Below are positions 1-5,196 of a stretch of DNA of 6,257 bases, one piece after another. Position 1 is the stretch's first letter, and every line of letters begins with the position of its first letter. The DNA is from Candidatus Latescibacterota bacterium (GTDB lineage Bacteria > Latescibacterota > Latescibacteria > Latescibacterales > Latescibacteraceae): contig JABHYP010000777.1 of NCBI GenBank assembly GCA_018656855.1, positions 1 through 6,257 on the forward strand, written 5' to 3'. The notes under the pieces were generated by a model. That model worked only from the letters and a program-made list of their open reading frames with translations. It had not been told where the DNA came from and did not search any database. The position numbers and the translations under genes were made by a program.

Positions 1-375
1 ACGATCAATTTCATCTCTGAGCGATGTAAACTCGTTATTTAGTGCACTACGGTTTGTATTATCAACCGTTTCCGATGCAGACTGTACAGACAGTTCACGC
101 ATACGACTGAGCATGTTGTGAATCTCAATAAGAGAGCCCTCAGCCGTCTGTATCATATTCTTTGCCTGATCGGCATTTTGAGACGCCATTCTCATTCCTT
201 CTACCTGAGCTCTGAGTCTCTGAGAAATTGCCAGACCGGCGCTGTCATCAGCAGCACGGTTAATACGTAAACCGCTTGAAAGCCTCTCGAGAGAAGCTGA
301 CAGGTTTTTATCGGTAGCTATAAGCTGCCGATGTGTGTTCATCGCAGAAATGTTATTATTAATCCTTAAACTCAT
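1..375 (-). CDS. fliC: Flagellin, N-terminal part (3' end outside window)
   Basis: Structural subunit of the flagellar filament, exported by the flagellar type III system and polymerised outside the cell. The visible 125 residues begin MSLRINNNISAMNTHRQL and are the conserved D0/D1 helical region: ERLSSGLRINRAADDSAGLAI at about 30-50, then RLRAQVEGMRMASQNADQAKNM, the turn TAEGSLIEIHNML and the RMRELSVQSA helix near 92-101. Frame is open to the window edge, so the variable centre and the C-terminal D0 helix are missing. The ATG at 375 is fixed by the family N-terminus and by a GGAGGTT Shine-Dalgarno six nt upstream. Two sigma-28-type promoters lie 246-359 nt upstream, and csrA is the next gene upstream on the same strand. 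No anomaly in the visible residues. Identification is firm; the gene symbol is generic because many flagellin paralogues exist. Confidence 0.97.
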   Translation of the reverse strand, partial: MSLRINNNISAMNTHRQLIATDKNLSASLERLSSGLRINRAADDSAGLAISQRLRAQVEGMRMASQNADQAKNMIQTAEGSLIEIHNMLSRMRELSVQSASETVDNTNRSALNNEFTSLRDEIDR

Positions 376-380
376 GATTT

Positions 381-389
381 AACCTCCAT
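381..389 (-). promoter_or_regulatory. Flagellin ribosome binding site overlapping an ANGGA CsrA-type motif
   Basis: Reading the minus strand, ATGGAGGTT lies just before the flagellin ATG. GGAGG is a strong Shine-Dalgarno with ordinary spacing. The same bases form AUGGA, which fits the ANGGA core bound by CsrA. Known biology: in Bacillus the flagellin (hag) mRNA has a CsrA site over the Shine-Dalgarno. The match here is seen; binding is inferred, helped by csrA being next door. Confidence 0.5.
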
Positions 390-392
390 GTT

Positions 393-415
393 GACCCGTT
401 CTTTTCAGAAGGGTC
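393..415 (-). promoter_or_regulatory. Stem-loop with GAAA tetraloop just upstream of flagellin SD
   Basis: On the minus strand GACCC-TTCT, loop GAAA, AGAA, one bulged C, then GGGTC form a 9-bp stem. GAAA is a GNRA tetraloop, which stabilises RNA hairpins. The stem ends a few nt before the Shine-Dalgarno and leaves it single-stranded, so it may hold the leader in an open form, protect the 5' side of the mRNA, or present the adjoining ANGGA site to CsrA. There is no T-tract after it, so it is not a terminator. Confidence 0.5.
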
Positions 416-427
416 TGCATCCATGCA

Positions 428-502
428 TTATATTTCGAAGCAGAAACAAGGCTGCTTCGTAACCGAACAACCATTGGCTTCGAATATGTGTGAGTTTACC
501 AT
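428..502 (-). CDS. Possible 24-aa leader ORF in the flagellin 5' UTR
   Basis: A short ORF, ATG at 502 to TAA at 428, predicts MVNSHIFEANGCSVTKQPCF followed by CFEI. It is preceded by AAGGAGGTG, almost the full complement of the 16S 3' end, but the spacing from GGAGG to this ATG is only 2 nt, which is shorter than usual. It starts after both predicted sigma-28 start sites and ends 53 nt before the flagellin ATG. Three cysteines in 24 residues and no similarity I recognise. It may be a translated leader peptide, or the Shine-Dalgarno-like block may instead serve as a 30S standby site or CsrA site (AAGGA fits ANGGA). Low confidence that it makes a functional peptide. Confidence 0.22.
   Translation of the reverse strand: MVNSHIFEANGCSVTKQPCFCFEI
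436..459 (-). promoter_or_regulatory. 8-bp perfect inverted repeat in flagellin leader
   Basis: CGAAGCAG and CTGCTTCG are perfect complements separated by 8 nt. In the minus-strand transcript they form a hairpin about 60 nt before the flagellin ATG, within the last third of the possible leader ORF. Ribosomes crossing the leader ORF would unwind it, so it could couple leader translation to flagellin expression. No following T-run. Confidence 0.45.
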
Positions 503-620
503 CACCTCCTTAAACTATTATAACGTAAAAGGTTTATATATTATTTTATTTTTATTTTCACAAAATAGTGATGCTGAATTTTTCTTTACATTCAAATTCT
601 ATATAACTTTACTTTTAATA

Positions 621-647
621 ACATCGGAAAAAAGCGTCAAAACTTTA
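621..647 (-). promoter_or_regulatory. Sigma-28 (FliA) promoter, proximal, for flagellin
   Basis: TAAAGTTT at 647-640 is a perfect match to the sigma-28 -35 element. After 11 nt comes TCCGATGT (628-621), which keeps the CCGAT core of the GCCGATAA -10 element (5 of 8). Spacing of 11 is the canonical one. The predicted start near 614 gives a leader of roughly 240 nt. Late flagellar genes are classically read by sigma-28, so the position fits. Confidence 0.65.
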
Positions 648-707
648 GCTAAATTGGAGTTTTTTTATATTTTTTCTCGTTTTATTAAAAATCAATCCAT
701 ATTTTTA

Positions 708-734
708 TTATCGGAATATTTTTCTAAAACTTTA
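708..734 (-). promoter_or_regulatory. Sigma-28 (FliA) promoter, distal, for flagellin
   Basis: TAAAGTTT at 734-727, an 11-nt spacer and TCCGATAA at 715-708 match the sigma-28 consensus TAAAGTTT-N11-GCCGATAA at 15 of 16 positions. This is the stronger of two tandem copies, whose -35 elements are exactly 87 nt apart. Its start near 701 would give a leader of over 300 nt that runs through the proximal promoter. Confidence 0.8.
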
Positions 735-793
735 TCCTGTGAGAAAAATTGTGGAATGATTTCTTTTTAGAAAAGTTAATAACGTAGAGAAAG

Positions 794-828
794 AAAAAAA
801 GAGGGATAAAATGATAGGAGAACTATCA
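794..828 (-). terminator. csrA: Weak candidate terminator after csrA
   Basis: On the minus strand TGATAG and CTATCA (6-bp stem, 5-nt loop, 812-828) are followed by TTTT and, after a short interruption, a run of seven T. The stem is AT-rich and short. A second 6-bp hairpin, TTGTTC/GAACAA at 846-862, sits directly after the csrA stop without a T-run. Together they could end the csrA transcript before the flagellin promoters. Confidence 0.3.
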
Positions 829-866
829 AGTATGATAACGAGACATTGTTCAGAGTGAACAAAGAA

Positions 867-1112
867 CTATTTGCGATTCCTGTTTCGTATTTTAGCTCCC
901 AATTCCTTGAGTAGTCCCCCGTATACACTTTTTGTTGATGCGAGTTTATTTTCGCGTTCGATTTGTTCTTTTATCTCTGCACGTAATATACTCACATTCT
1001 TAGGAGCCTCAAGGCCGAGCCTTACAAACTTACCGGAAACTTCCAGGACGGTTATGACTATATCAGAGCCAATATGTATCAGCTCACCTGATTTTCTGGA
1101 AAGTACAAGCAT
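867..1112 (-). CDS. csrA: Carbon storage regulator CsrA, RNA-binding translational regulator
   Basis: An 81-aa CsrA/RsmA protein. The dimer binds GGA motifs in mRNA leaders, mostly blocking ribosome entry, and controls motility and carbon metabolism. Seen: MLVLSRKSGELIHIG at the N-terminus, then VITVLEVSGKFVRLGLEAP, and SILRAEI with Arg44, the key RNA-contacting residue, conserved together with Leu4. After the beta core and helix there is a tail of about 20 residues ending in a basic KIRNRNRK, longer than the 61-residue E. coli protein. The ATG at 1112 is chosen because MLVLSRKSGE is the family N-terminus and AGAGG lies 5 nt upstream; the open frame reaches to 1157, but those 15 residues are not part of the family. 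csrA precedes flagellin, a known pairing, but the usual partner fliW is not adjacent in this window. Confidence 0.97.
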   Translation of the reverse strand: MLVLSRKSGELIHIGSDIVITVLEVSGKFVRLGLEAPKNVSILRAEIKEQIERENKLASTKSVYGGLLKELGAKIRNRNRK

Positions 1113-1158
1113 GAAAACCTCTTTCATAATTATTAAAGATATACCAATACGCATCAAT

Positions 1159-1182
1159 TACAATAAATATTCTATTGTAGCA
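1159..1182 (-). promoter_or_regulatory. csrA: Palindrome and extended -10 promoter candidate before csrA
   Basis: TACAATA, 7 nt, TATTGTA is a perfect 7+7 inverted repeat at 1159-1179. On the minus strand its first arm is preceded by TGC, giving TGCTACAAT, an extended -10 element with one mismatch to TGnTATAAT. The -35 position is poor, as often in extended -10 promoters. The palindrome would sit over the -10 and start site, as an operator does. It lies 46 nt before the csrA ATG. It is AT-rich, so chance cannot be excluded. Confidence 0.35.
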
Positions 1183-1206
1183 TATTCTTTTATGATCTTC
1201 TGTTTA

Positions 1207-2286
1207 TCAACGAATTACCACATCCCTGACCTTTATACGTTTTGCTTTACCGGCGGGGCCTTCTACATTGAGAGTCACTACAAAATGACCGGGTTTTGTG
1301 AAGGTATGAACGGGGTGCTGTTCCGTAGATGTGGTTCCATCGTCAAAGTTCCACAACCATGATGTTATCTCGCCGTACGACTCGTCCTGGAACGCCACGA
1401 GACGACGGTTCATATCAAGAACTTGGAATGACCATTCCGCATCGATGGGTTTTTGGAACTGCGGAAGAAGGGACATTAGCCGAAAGGCAACCGCGACTCC
1501 GGCGTCACTATAAGCCCTTCGGTGGTGCGAAATGCTCCAGAATCCGTTATCGTCATTAATATTTGAGTGATCGGTGCCTTCATCGTAATCGATGATAACC
1601 CACGACAATCCGATTATTTCATTCTCTGTCAGCCTGGAAACAACCGCACGCTCGGGGCCGTCATACGGCGCATAGTCAAATGGTGTGATCCAGAATTCAA
1701 GTATCAAATTGCCGCTTTCGCCCTCTTTAAAATTGTAATTGTATGCATAATTTGACCAGGGCAGGTCATTTATCCACGGTTGGCAGCCCCAAACAAACGC
1801 CCAGTCGCGACCTTCCCCGGGTGGAGTGAAAATATGGTAATTCTGGCCAAGCACGCCCTGGTATTTAAAATAGCTGTCATAGCCTTTGAAGTAAGGACTG
1901 CGTATGATGTCTCCTCCAGACACATCACCGTCAACAACAAGTTCGAAAATATCCCCGCGGCGGTAAAACATATCCCAGCAATCGTCATAGGCTTCATAAC
2001 AGAAATAGAGGCGGTTCAATCCCCTTACCCAACCCACGCGAACCTTGACATCGAGGCTTTTGGGGTTCATCTCCCTCCCCGGTGTTTTTTCATCAGTGAG
2101 CTGGTCGGTTCCGATTACATAGTCATCGGGTACAATCTCCCAGTCATCGATATTGCCGTCAATACGGGGGATCATGTTCCGTGGGAACTGGAAAACCTTG
2201 AATTCGACATCAGGGCGTCCCAGAGCAAAGGCCTCTGAAAACACTAAACACATACATACCAGTATAAGAAACACTGTTCGAGCCAT
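1207..2286 (-). CDS. Secreted CBM9-like and PKD-domain protein
   Basis: A 359-aa predicted exported protein of unknown role. Residues 1-21 form a signal peptide: Arg3, the hydrophobic core VFLILVCMCLVF and an AFA cleavage site before Leu22; there is no lipobox. From about 35 to 235 it resembles the CBM9/DOMON-like beta-sandwich: PRIDGNIDDWE near 40-50, LYFCYEAYDD near 93-102 and DIFELVVDGD at 112-121. The C-terminus, about 285-359, is a PKD (polycystic kidney disease) Ig-like domain with the hallmark WNFDDGTTSTEQHPVHTF and a closing VVTLNV strand. No catalytic domain and no anchor are visible, so it may bind glycans or bridge surface proteins. Start ATG is supported by AAGGAG 9 nt upstream and a sigma-70 promoter further up. 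csrA follows 94 nt later but appears to have its own promoter. PKD is fairly sure, CBM9-like moderately so, function unknown. Confidence 0.85.
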   Translation of the reverse strand: MARTVFLILVCMCLVFSEAFALGRPDVEFKVFQFPRNMIPRIDGNIDDWEIVPDDYVIGTDQLTDEKTPGREMNPKSLDVKVRVGWVRGLNRLYFCYEAYDDCWDMFYRRGDIFELVVDGDVSGGDIIRSPYFKGYDSYFKYQGVLGQNYHIFTPPGEGRDWAFVWGCQPWINDLPWSNYAYNYNFKEGESGNLILEFWITPFDYAPYDGPERAVVSRLTENEIIGLSWVIIDYDEGTDHSNINDDNGFWSISHHRRAYSDAGVAVAFRLMSLLPQFQKPIDAEWSFQVLDMNRRLVAFQDESYGEITSWLWNFDDGTTSTEQHPVHTFTKPGHFVVTLNVEGPAGKAKRIKVRDVVIR

Positions 2287-2351
2287 TTGTTGTTTCTCCT
2301 TTTTCTATTTCAACAAAAAAGATAACTATTCCCAATTTATATAGTTGTTCT

Positions 2352-2380
2352 ATAAAACCGGATTGGTGTGTATATGTCAA
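2352..2380 (-). promoter_or_regulatory. Sigma-70-type promoter of the CBM9/PKD gene
   Basis: TTGACA (2380-2375) is a perfect -35 element. After exactly 17 nt comes TTTTAT (2357-2352), 4 of 6 to TATAAT. The predicted start near 2345 leaves a leader of about 58 nt ahead of the AAGGAG Shine-Dalgarno at 2296-2301. This separates the CBM9/PKD gene from the tryptophan operon as an independent unit. Confidence 0.6.
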
Positions 2381-2399
2381 GTTTTATTATTATACGGGT

Positions 2400-2451
2400 A
2401 AAAAATTAGAAATCCGCTGCCCTCACCCTTTCATCGGAAAATTGGGGCGGA
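2400..2451 (-). terminator. Candidate rho-independent terminator downstream of the trp cluster
   Basis: On the minus strand TCCGC-CCC pairs with GGG-(CA bulge)-GCGGA, enclosing a loop that can itself fold through TTTC/GAAA (2429-2440). The stem is followed by TTT and, a few nt later, by six T at 2405-2400. It would end transcripts coming from the trp operon about 300 nt past chorismate mutase, or from an independent small RNA, and lies just before the next gene's promoter. The bulge and large loop keep confidence moderate. Confidence 0.45.
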
Positions 2452-2505
2452 AATAAGTCATCTCATTATTTCTCCTCTGGAAAAGAGGGTAATGATGCCA
2501 GATGA
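2413..2505. repeat. Structured intergenic element of two adjacent stem-loops
   Basis: Stem-loop one is 2413-2451 (described as a terminator). Stem-loop two is 2458-2505: TCATCT/AGATGA, then CATTA/TAATG, then CCTCT/AGAGG around a GGAAA loop, 16 pairs with two asymmetric bulges. The block is visibly richer in G and C than the AT-rich sequence on both sides. Such compact folded islands are often dispersed intergenic repeats or small structured RNAs. On the minus strand it also contains AGAGGAG followed by tiny ORFs of 2 and 12 codons, which I do not call as genes. Whether it recurs in the genome cannot be seen from one copy. Confidence 0.4.
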
Positions 2506-2750
2506 GGTGTATTGCCATAAAAATGCTCTCAAAATAGAATTAAACTTTTACAATTTTAGAGATATTAAATGCAACCATAGTTTTTAAATCACTTATTATA
2601 CAAGTGGTTATAAATAATGAATGCGCGAATTTACAGTGCTATAATCATAACAATGTGAATTCATTCGGCTAATGTTGAGGTACTACTGAAATTTTATAAT
2701 TCTTTAAGCGGGCACTGGCAGCTGAATACAAAAAAGTAATAGAAGAAATG

Positions 2751-3020
2751 CTATTCTTCATAATTTTTTTGACTCGATTTACATTCTTCAATTATGCATT
2801 CGAAAAGTTTTTTAATAGTAGTATTATCAAGGGGACCTATGTTTTGCTGACAGATATGATCAATAACTTTTTTCTCACGCTCAGGATTACAAATTTCCAT
2901 ACCTTTTTCATGCTTGACTTTACCTATTTCAATTGCATAAGCAGCACGTTCATTCAATAACTTAACCAGCTGTTCATCTATCTCATCAATTCGCTTGCGC
3001 CACTTGGCAATCTCATCCAT
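2751..3020 (-). CDS. aroQ: Chorismate mutase, AroQ class, monofunctional
   Basis: Cytosolic enzyme of 89 aa converting chorismate to prephenate, the first step towards Phe and Tyr. It is the all-helical AroQ domain on its own. Aligned by eye to the E. coli P-protein mutase domain, the active-site residues are Arg8, Arg25 (in LLNERAAYA), Lys36 (in IGKVK), Arg48 and Glu49 (in PEREKKVI) and Gln84. Two positions differ: Asp48 and Ser84 of E. coli correspond to Asn45 and Cys80. The ATG is 2 nt past the trpA stop, and its GGAG Shine-Dalgarno lies at the trpA end, so translation is probably coupled. No partner domain (prephenate dehydratase, dehydrogenase or DAHP synthase) is fused. Being last in a tryptophan operon is unusual, since the mutase competes with anthranilate synthase for chorismate. 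It could also form a complex with DAHP synthase encoded elsewhere. Confidence 0.9.
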   Translation of the reverse strand: MDEIAKWRKRIDEIDEQLVKLLNERAAYAIEIGKVKHEKGMEICNPEREKKVIDHICQQNIGPLDNTTIKKLFECIIEECKSSQKNYEE

Positions 3021-3022
3021 CC

Positions 3023-3823
3023 TTAAACTCCTTTCAAGGCTTGAGTGAGTGTACCAACAAAACGACCAACTTCTTTTTCAAATCCAGGCGTATCACTCAA
3101 TTCGCCGATTTTCTTCACTATGGAACTTCCAACCACAACCCCATCTGCAACATCAGCTACTATGCGAACTTGTTCCGGAGTTGATATTCCGAATCCAACC
3201 ACAACGGGCAAAATAGTATGGGAACGAATTGCCTGAATTTTTGCGGGAATGTCTTCAGCAACACAGTCCCGTTCGCCGGTTACTCCCATCTGCGAAACAT
3301 AATATATAAAACCTGTGGCATTTTGCGCAATAATTTCTATTCGTTCTTCCGGTGTTGTAGGTGATATGAGAAAAATTGTGTCAAGATTCTTTTGATCCAT
3401 CAGTTTTTTATATTCCCCTGCTTCCTCAGGCGGCAAATCAAGAACCAGCGCTCCATTAAGGCCTGAATCAGCCGCATCATTAACAAACCTCTCCAATCCG
3501 TATGACAGAACAGTGTTGTAGTAAGTAAAAAAGATTATAGGTATATTCGATCCCCTGCGGATTTCCCGAACGGCATCAAGTATCTGGCCGATATTCACAT
3601 TATTTTTAAGCGCTCGCATCGCTGCTTCCTGGTTAACCGGGCCGTCGGCAACAGGATCAGAAAACGGAACGCCAAGTTCTATAATGTCAACTCCCCTCTC
3701 TTCGAACTCTCTTACGAGTTTTACCGTAGCATCCAGAGAGGGATCTCCTGCAGTGATATAGGCCACAAAGGCTTTTCGCTGCTGACCGTGCAATTCAGCA
3801 AAACGTGTCTCTATTATCTTCAC
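3023..3823 (-). CDS. trpA: Tryptophan synthase alpha subunit
   Basis: A 266-aa TIM-barrel enzyme that splits indole-3-glycerol phosphate into glyceraldehyde 3-phosphate and indole, which is channelled to TrpB in the alpha2beta2 complex. Visible features: FVAYITAGDP near the N-terminus, catalytic Glu49 (DIIELGVPFSDP), Asp60 in the ADGP loop, Tyr175 in FIYYVSQMGVTG, and the phosphate-binding loops GFGIS (210-214) and GSSIV (232-236). Length is typical. The start is GTG at 3823, with AAAGG 7 nt upstream that overlaps the trpB stop; the gap to trpB is 10 nt. Chorismate mutase starts 2 nt after its stop. All key residues are present, so it should be active. Confidence 0.98.
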   Translation of the reverse strand: MKIIETRFAELHGQQRKAFVAYITAGDPSLDATVKLVREFEERGVDIIELGVPFSDPVADGPVNQEAAMRALKNNVNIGQILDAVREIRRGSNIPIIFFTYYNTVLSYGLERFVNDAADSGLNGALVLDLPPEEAGEYKKLMDQKNLDTIFLISPTTPEERIEIIAQNATGFIYYVSQMGVTGERDCVAEDIPAKIQAIRSHTILPVVVGFGISTPEQVRIVADVADGVVVGSSIVKKIGELSDTPGFEKEVGRFVGTLTQALKGV

Positions 3824-3833
3824 TTTTTTTCCT

Positions 3834-5030
3834 TTATATCTTTATATGTTCCATAGCTGTCATGACATCCTTATCGCCGCGTCCGCTGATATTGATTACA
3901 ATAATTTCCTCAGGTTTCATTTCAGGAGCTATTTTCACTACATGCGCCACCGCATGAGCGCTTTCCAGCGCCGGGATAATACCCTCGGTTTCGGCAAGCA
4001 TACGAAAAGCGTCAAGACATTCATCATCATTGACATAGGTGTATTCAGTCCGCTCGAGCCCTCTGAGCATTGAATGTTCCGGTCCGACAGACGGGTAATC
4101 GAGTCCGGCGGAAATCGAATGTGTCGGGCTTATCTGGCCATTTTCATCCTGTAAAACATAGGTGTAAGTCCCATGAAGGACACCCGTTCTACCGGTTAGG
4201 AATCTTGCTGCATGTTCACCATACCCGTCGCCATAACCGCCGGCTTCAACACCGATCATGCGCACTGGTGCATCGTCCAGAAACTCGTAGAAAAGCCCTA
4301 TTGAATTTGAACCTCCGCCAATACAGGCAACTAGAACATCAGGAAGCCGCTTTTCCTTTTCAAGAATCTGTGAACGTGCTTCCCGCCCTATAATACTTTG
4401 AAAATCCCTCACCATCATCGGGAAAGGATGAGGGCCAAGAACCGAGCCGAAAATATAAAAGGTATCCCTGCATGTCAGAGCCCAGTTTCTCATGGCCTCA
4501 TTTATCGCATCTTTCAGAGTTTTTGAGCCTGAGGATACTTCTGTGACAAGTGAACCGAGAAGCTTCATCCTGAAAACATTCAGGGACTGCCTGCGCATGT
4601 CTTCGGCGCCCATAAACACCTCACAGGGTATTCCGAAGAGCGCTGCAGCAGTTGCGGTTGCAACTCCATGCTGTCCCGCGCCGGTTTCAGCGATGATACG
4701 TGTTTTGCCCATGCGTCGGGCAAGGAGAGCCTGGCCGATTGCATTGTTAATCTTGTGAGCGCCTGTATGAGCAAGGTCCTCACGTTTTAAATATATTTTC
4801 GCGCCTCCTAGGCGCTCAGTCAGGCGGCTTGCAAATGTCAGCGGTGTCGGCCGTCCCACATAATCCCGCATAAGTCTGTTAAATTCATTGTGGAAGGCAG
4901 GGTCAGCTTTCGCTTCAGTATAAGCCCTCTCCATCTCAAGAAGTATCGGCATGAGCGTTTCTGGAACAAACTGGCCGCCATACTTATTATAGTATCCCCT
5001 TGAGTCAGGATAGTTGTCTTTAATTCGCAT
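3834..5030 (-). CDS. trpB: Tryptophan synthase beta subunit (TrpB1 type)
   Basis: A 398-aa PLP enzyme that condenses indole with L-serine to tryptophan in complex with TrpA. Seen: YGGQFVPETL near 17-26, the PLP-binding lysine Lys93 in HTGAHKINN, AETGAGQHG at 114-122 with catalytic Glu115, the PLP phosphate loop GGGSNSIG at 238-245, HSISAGLDYPSVGPEH around 304-319 and SGRGDKD at 382-388 with the serine that faces the pyridine nitrogen. Length matches the TrpB1 family. The Shine-Dalgarno before ATG 5030 is weak (AGAG within an A-rich run). A 164-nt gap separates it from trpF, with only a poor promoter candidate (TTTTCA, 17 nt, TATTAC). Gap to trpA is 10 nt. Codons 11-14 contain AGGGGATACT, a 10-mer that also forms the inverted repeat before trpF. 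Confidence 0.99.
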   Translation of the reverse strand: MRIKDNYPDSRGYYNKYGGQFVPETLMPILLEMERAYTEAKADPAFHNEFNRLMRDYVGRPTPLTFASRLTERLGGAKIYLKREDLAHTGAHKINNAIGQALLARRMGKTRIIAETGAGQHGVATATAAALFGIPCEVFMGAEDMRRQSLNVFRMKLLGSLVTEVSSGSKTLKDAINEAMRNWALTCRDTFYIFGSVLGPHPFPMMVRDFQSIIGREARSQILEKEKRLPDVLVACIGGGSNSIGLFYEFLDDAPVRMIGVEAGGYGDGYGEHAARFLTGRTGVLHGTYTYVLQDENGQISPTHSISAGLDYPSVGPEHSMLRGLERTEYTYVNDDECLDAFRMLAETEGIIPALESAHAVAHVVKIAPEMKPEEIIVINISGRGDKDVMTAMEHIKI

Positions 5031-5163
5031 ATTTTTTTCTCTTTATTTTCTCAATTAGTCCTTTGTAATATTAAAAAAACTGAGCATTGAAAATTGATAT
5101 TCCAACAAAAAACAAGTCTTTTGATAGTCCTGATTAATAAAAAAAGAGGTCACGAACACAGTA

Positions 5164-5196
5164 GGGTTTTGATTTATCAAACCCATTTTTATTTTT
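5164..5196 (+). terminator. Plus-strand intrinsic terminator against trpF
   Basis: GGGTTTTGA, loop TTTA, TCAAACCC (8 pairs, one bulged T) is followed by ATTTTTATTTTT. This is a textbook terminator for transcription running on the plus strand, that is, antisense to trpF. The T-tract overlaps the trpF stop codon. Read on the minus strand the hairpin is preceded by A and lacks an immediate T-run; the nearest run of seven T begins about 18 nt later, so it would terminate the operon poorly. No plus-strand gene is visible that it could serve. Confidence 0.6.

Larger units (their letters stand above)
376..866 (-). other. Non-coding csrA-flagellin intergenic region and flagellin leader
   Basis: A 491-nt, strongly AT-rich stretch with no credible gene on either strand. 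From high to low coordinates it holds two weak hairpins after csrA, two sigma-28 promoters, a third degenerate TAAAGTTA box at 604-611, a leader that would be about 240 nt long from the proximal promoter, a full-length Shine-Dalgarno-like AAGGAGGTG at 503-511 and two hairpins close to the flagellin start. The plus-strand open frame across 423-770 is low-complexity and runs against the promoters, so it is not called. Confidence 0.8.
2302..2750. other. Non-coding region between chorismate mutase and CBM9/PKD gene
   Basis: No credible coding frame on either strand. It contains the CBM9/PKD promoter (2352-2380), the folded block (2413-2505), and an AT-rich stretch 2506-2750. In the last, a 5-bp inverted repeat CACTT/AAGTG at 2590-2606 surrounds TATAAT on the minus strand, but no good -35 is found. 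Beyond these I see nothing identifiable. Confidence 0.7.

Noticed and set aside
541..585. Sigma-70-like TTGTGA-N17-TATATA in the flagellin leader
   Set aside because: Sits in nearly pure A/T sequence downstream of two much better sigma-28 promoters; such matches are expected by chance.
423..770. Plus-strand open frame of 115 codons
   Set aside because: Low-complexity Phe/Leu/Ile/Lys-rich product typical of AT-rich non-coding DNA, no Shine-Dalgarno, and it lies opposite two near-consensus sigma-28 promoters.
1113..1157. Upstream extension of csrA to an ATG at 1157
   Set aside because: Adds 15 residues not found in the family; MLVLSRKSGE at 1112 has its own Shine-Dalgarno.
871..1362. Plus-strand open frame of 163 codons
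   Set aside because: Antisense to csrA and to the end of the CBM9/PKD gene; no family resemblance and no start signal.
2590..2606. Small inverted repeat around TATAAT as a promoter/operator
   Set aside because: No -35 element at 16-18 nt; the 5-bp dyad is weak in AT-rich DNA. Kept only as a possible start for a small RNA.
4492..4783. Antisense and out-of-frame ORFs inside trpB
   Set aside because: Products are compositionally biased shadows of a highly conserved coding region.
5031..5194. Tryptophan attenuator, T-box or TrpR-type operator before trpB
   Set aside because: No leader peptide with Trp codons, no T-box motif and no CTAGTT-type dyad found.
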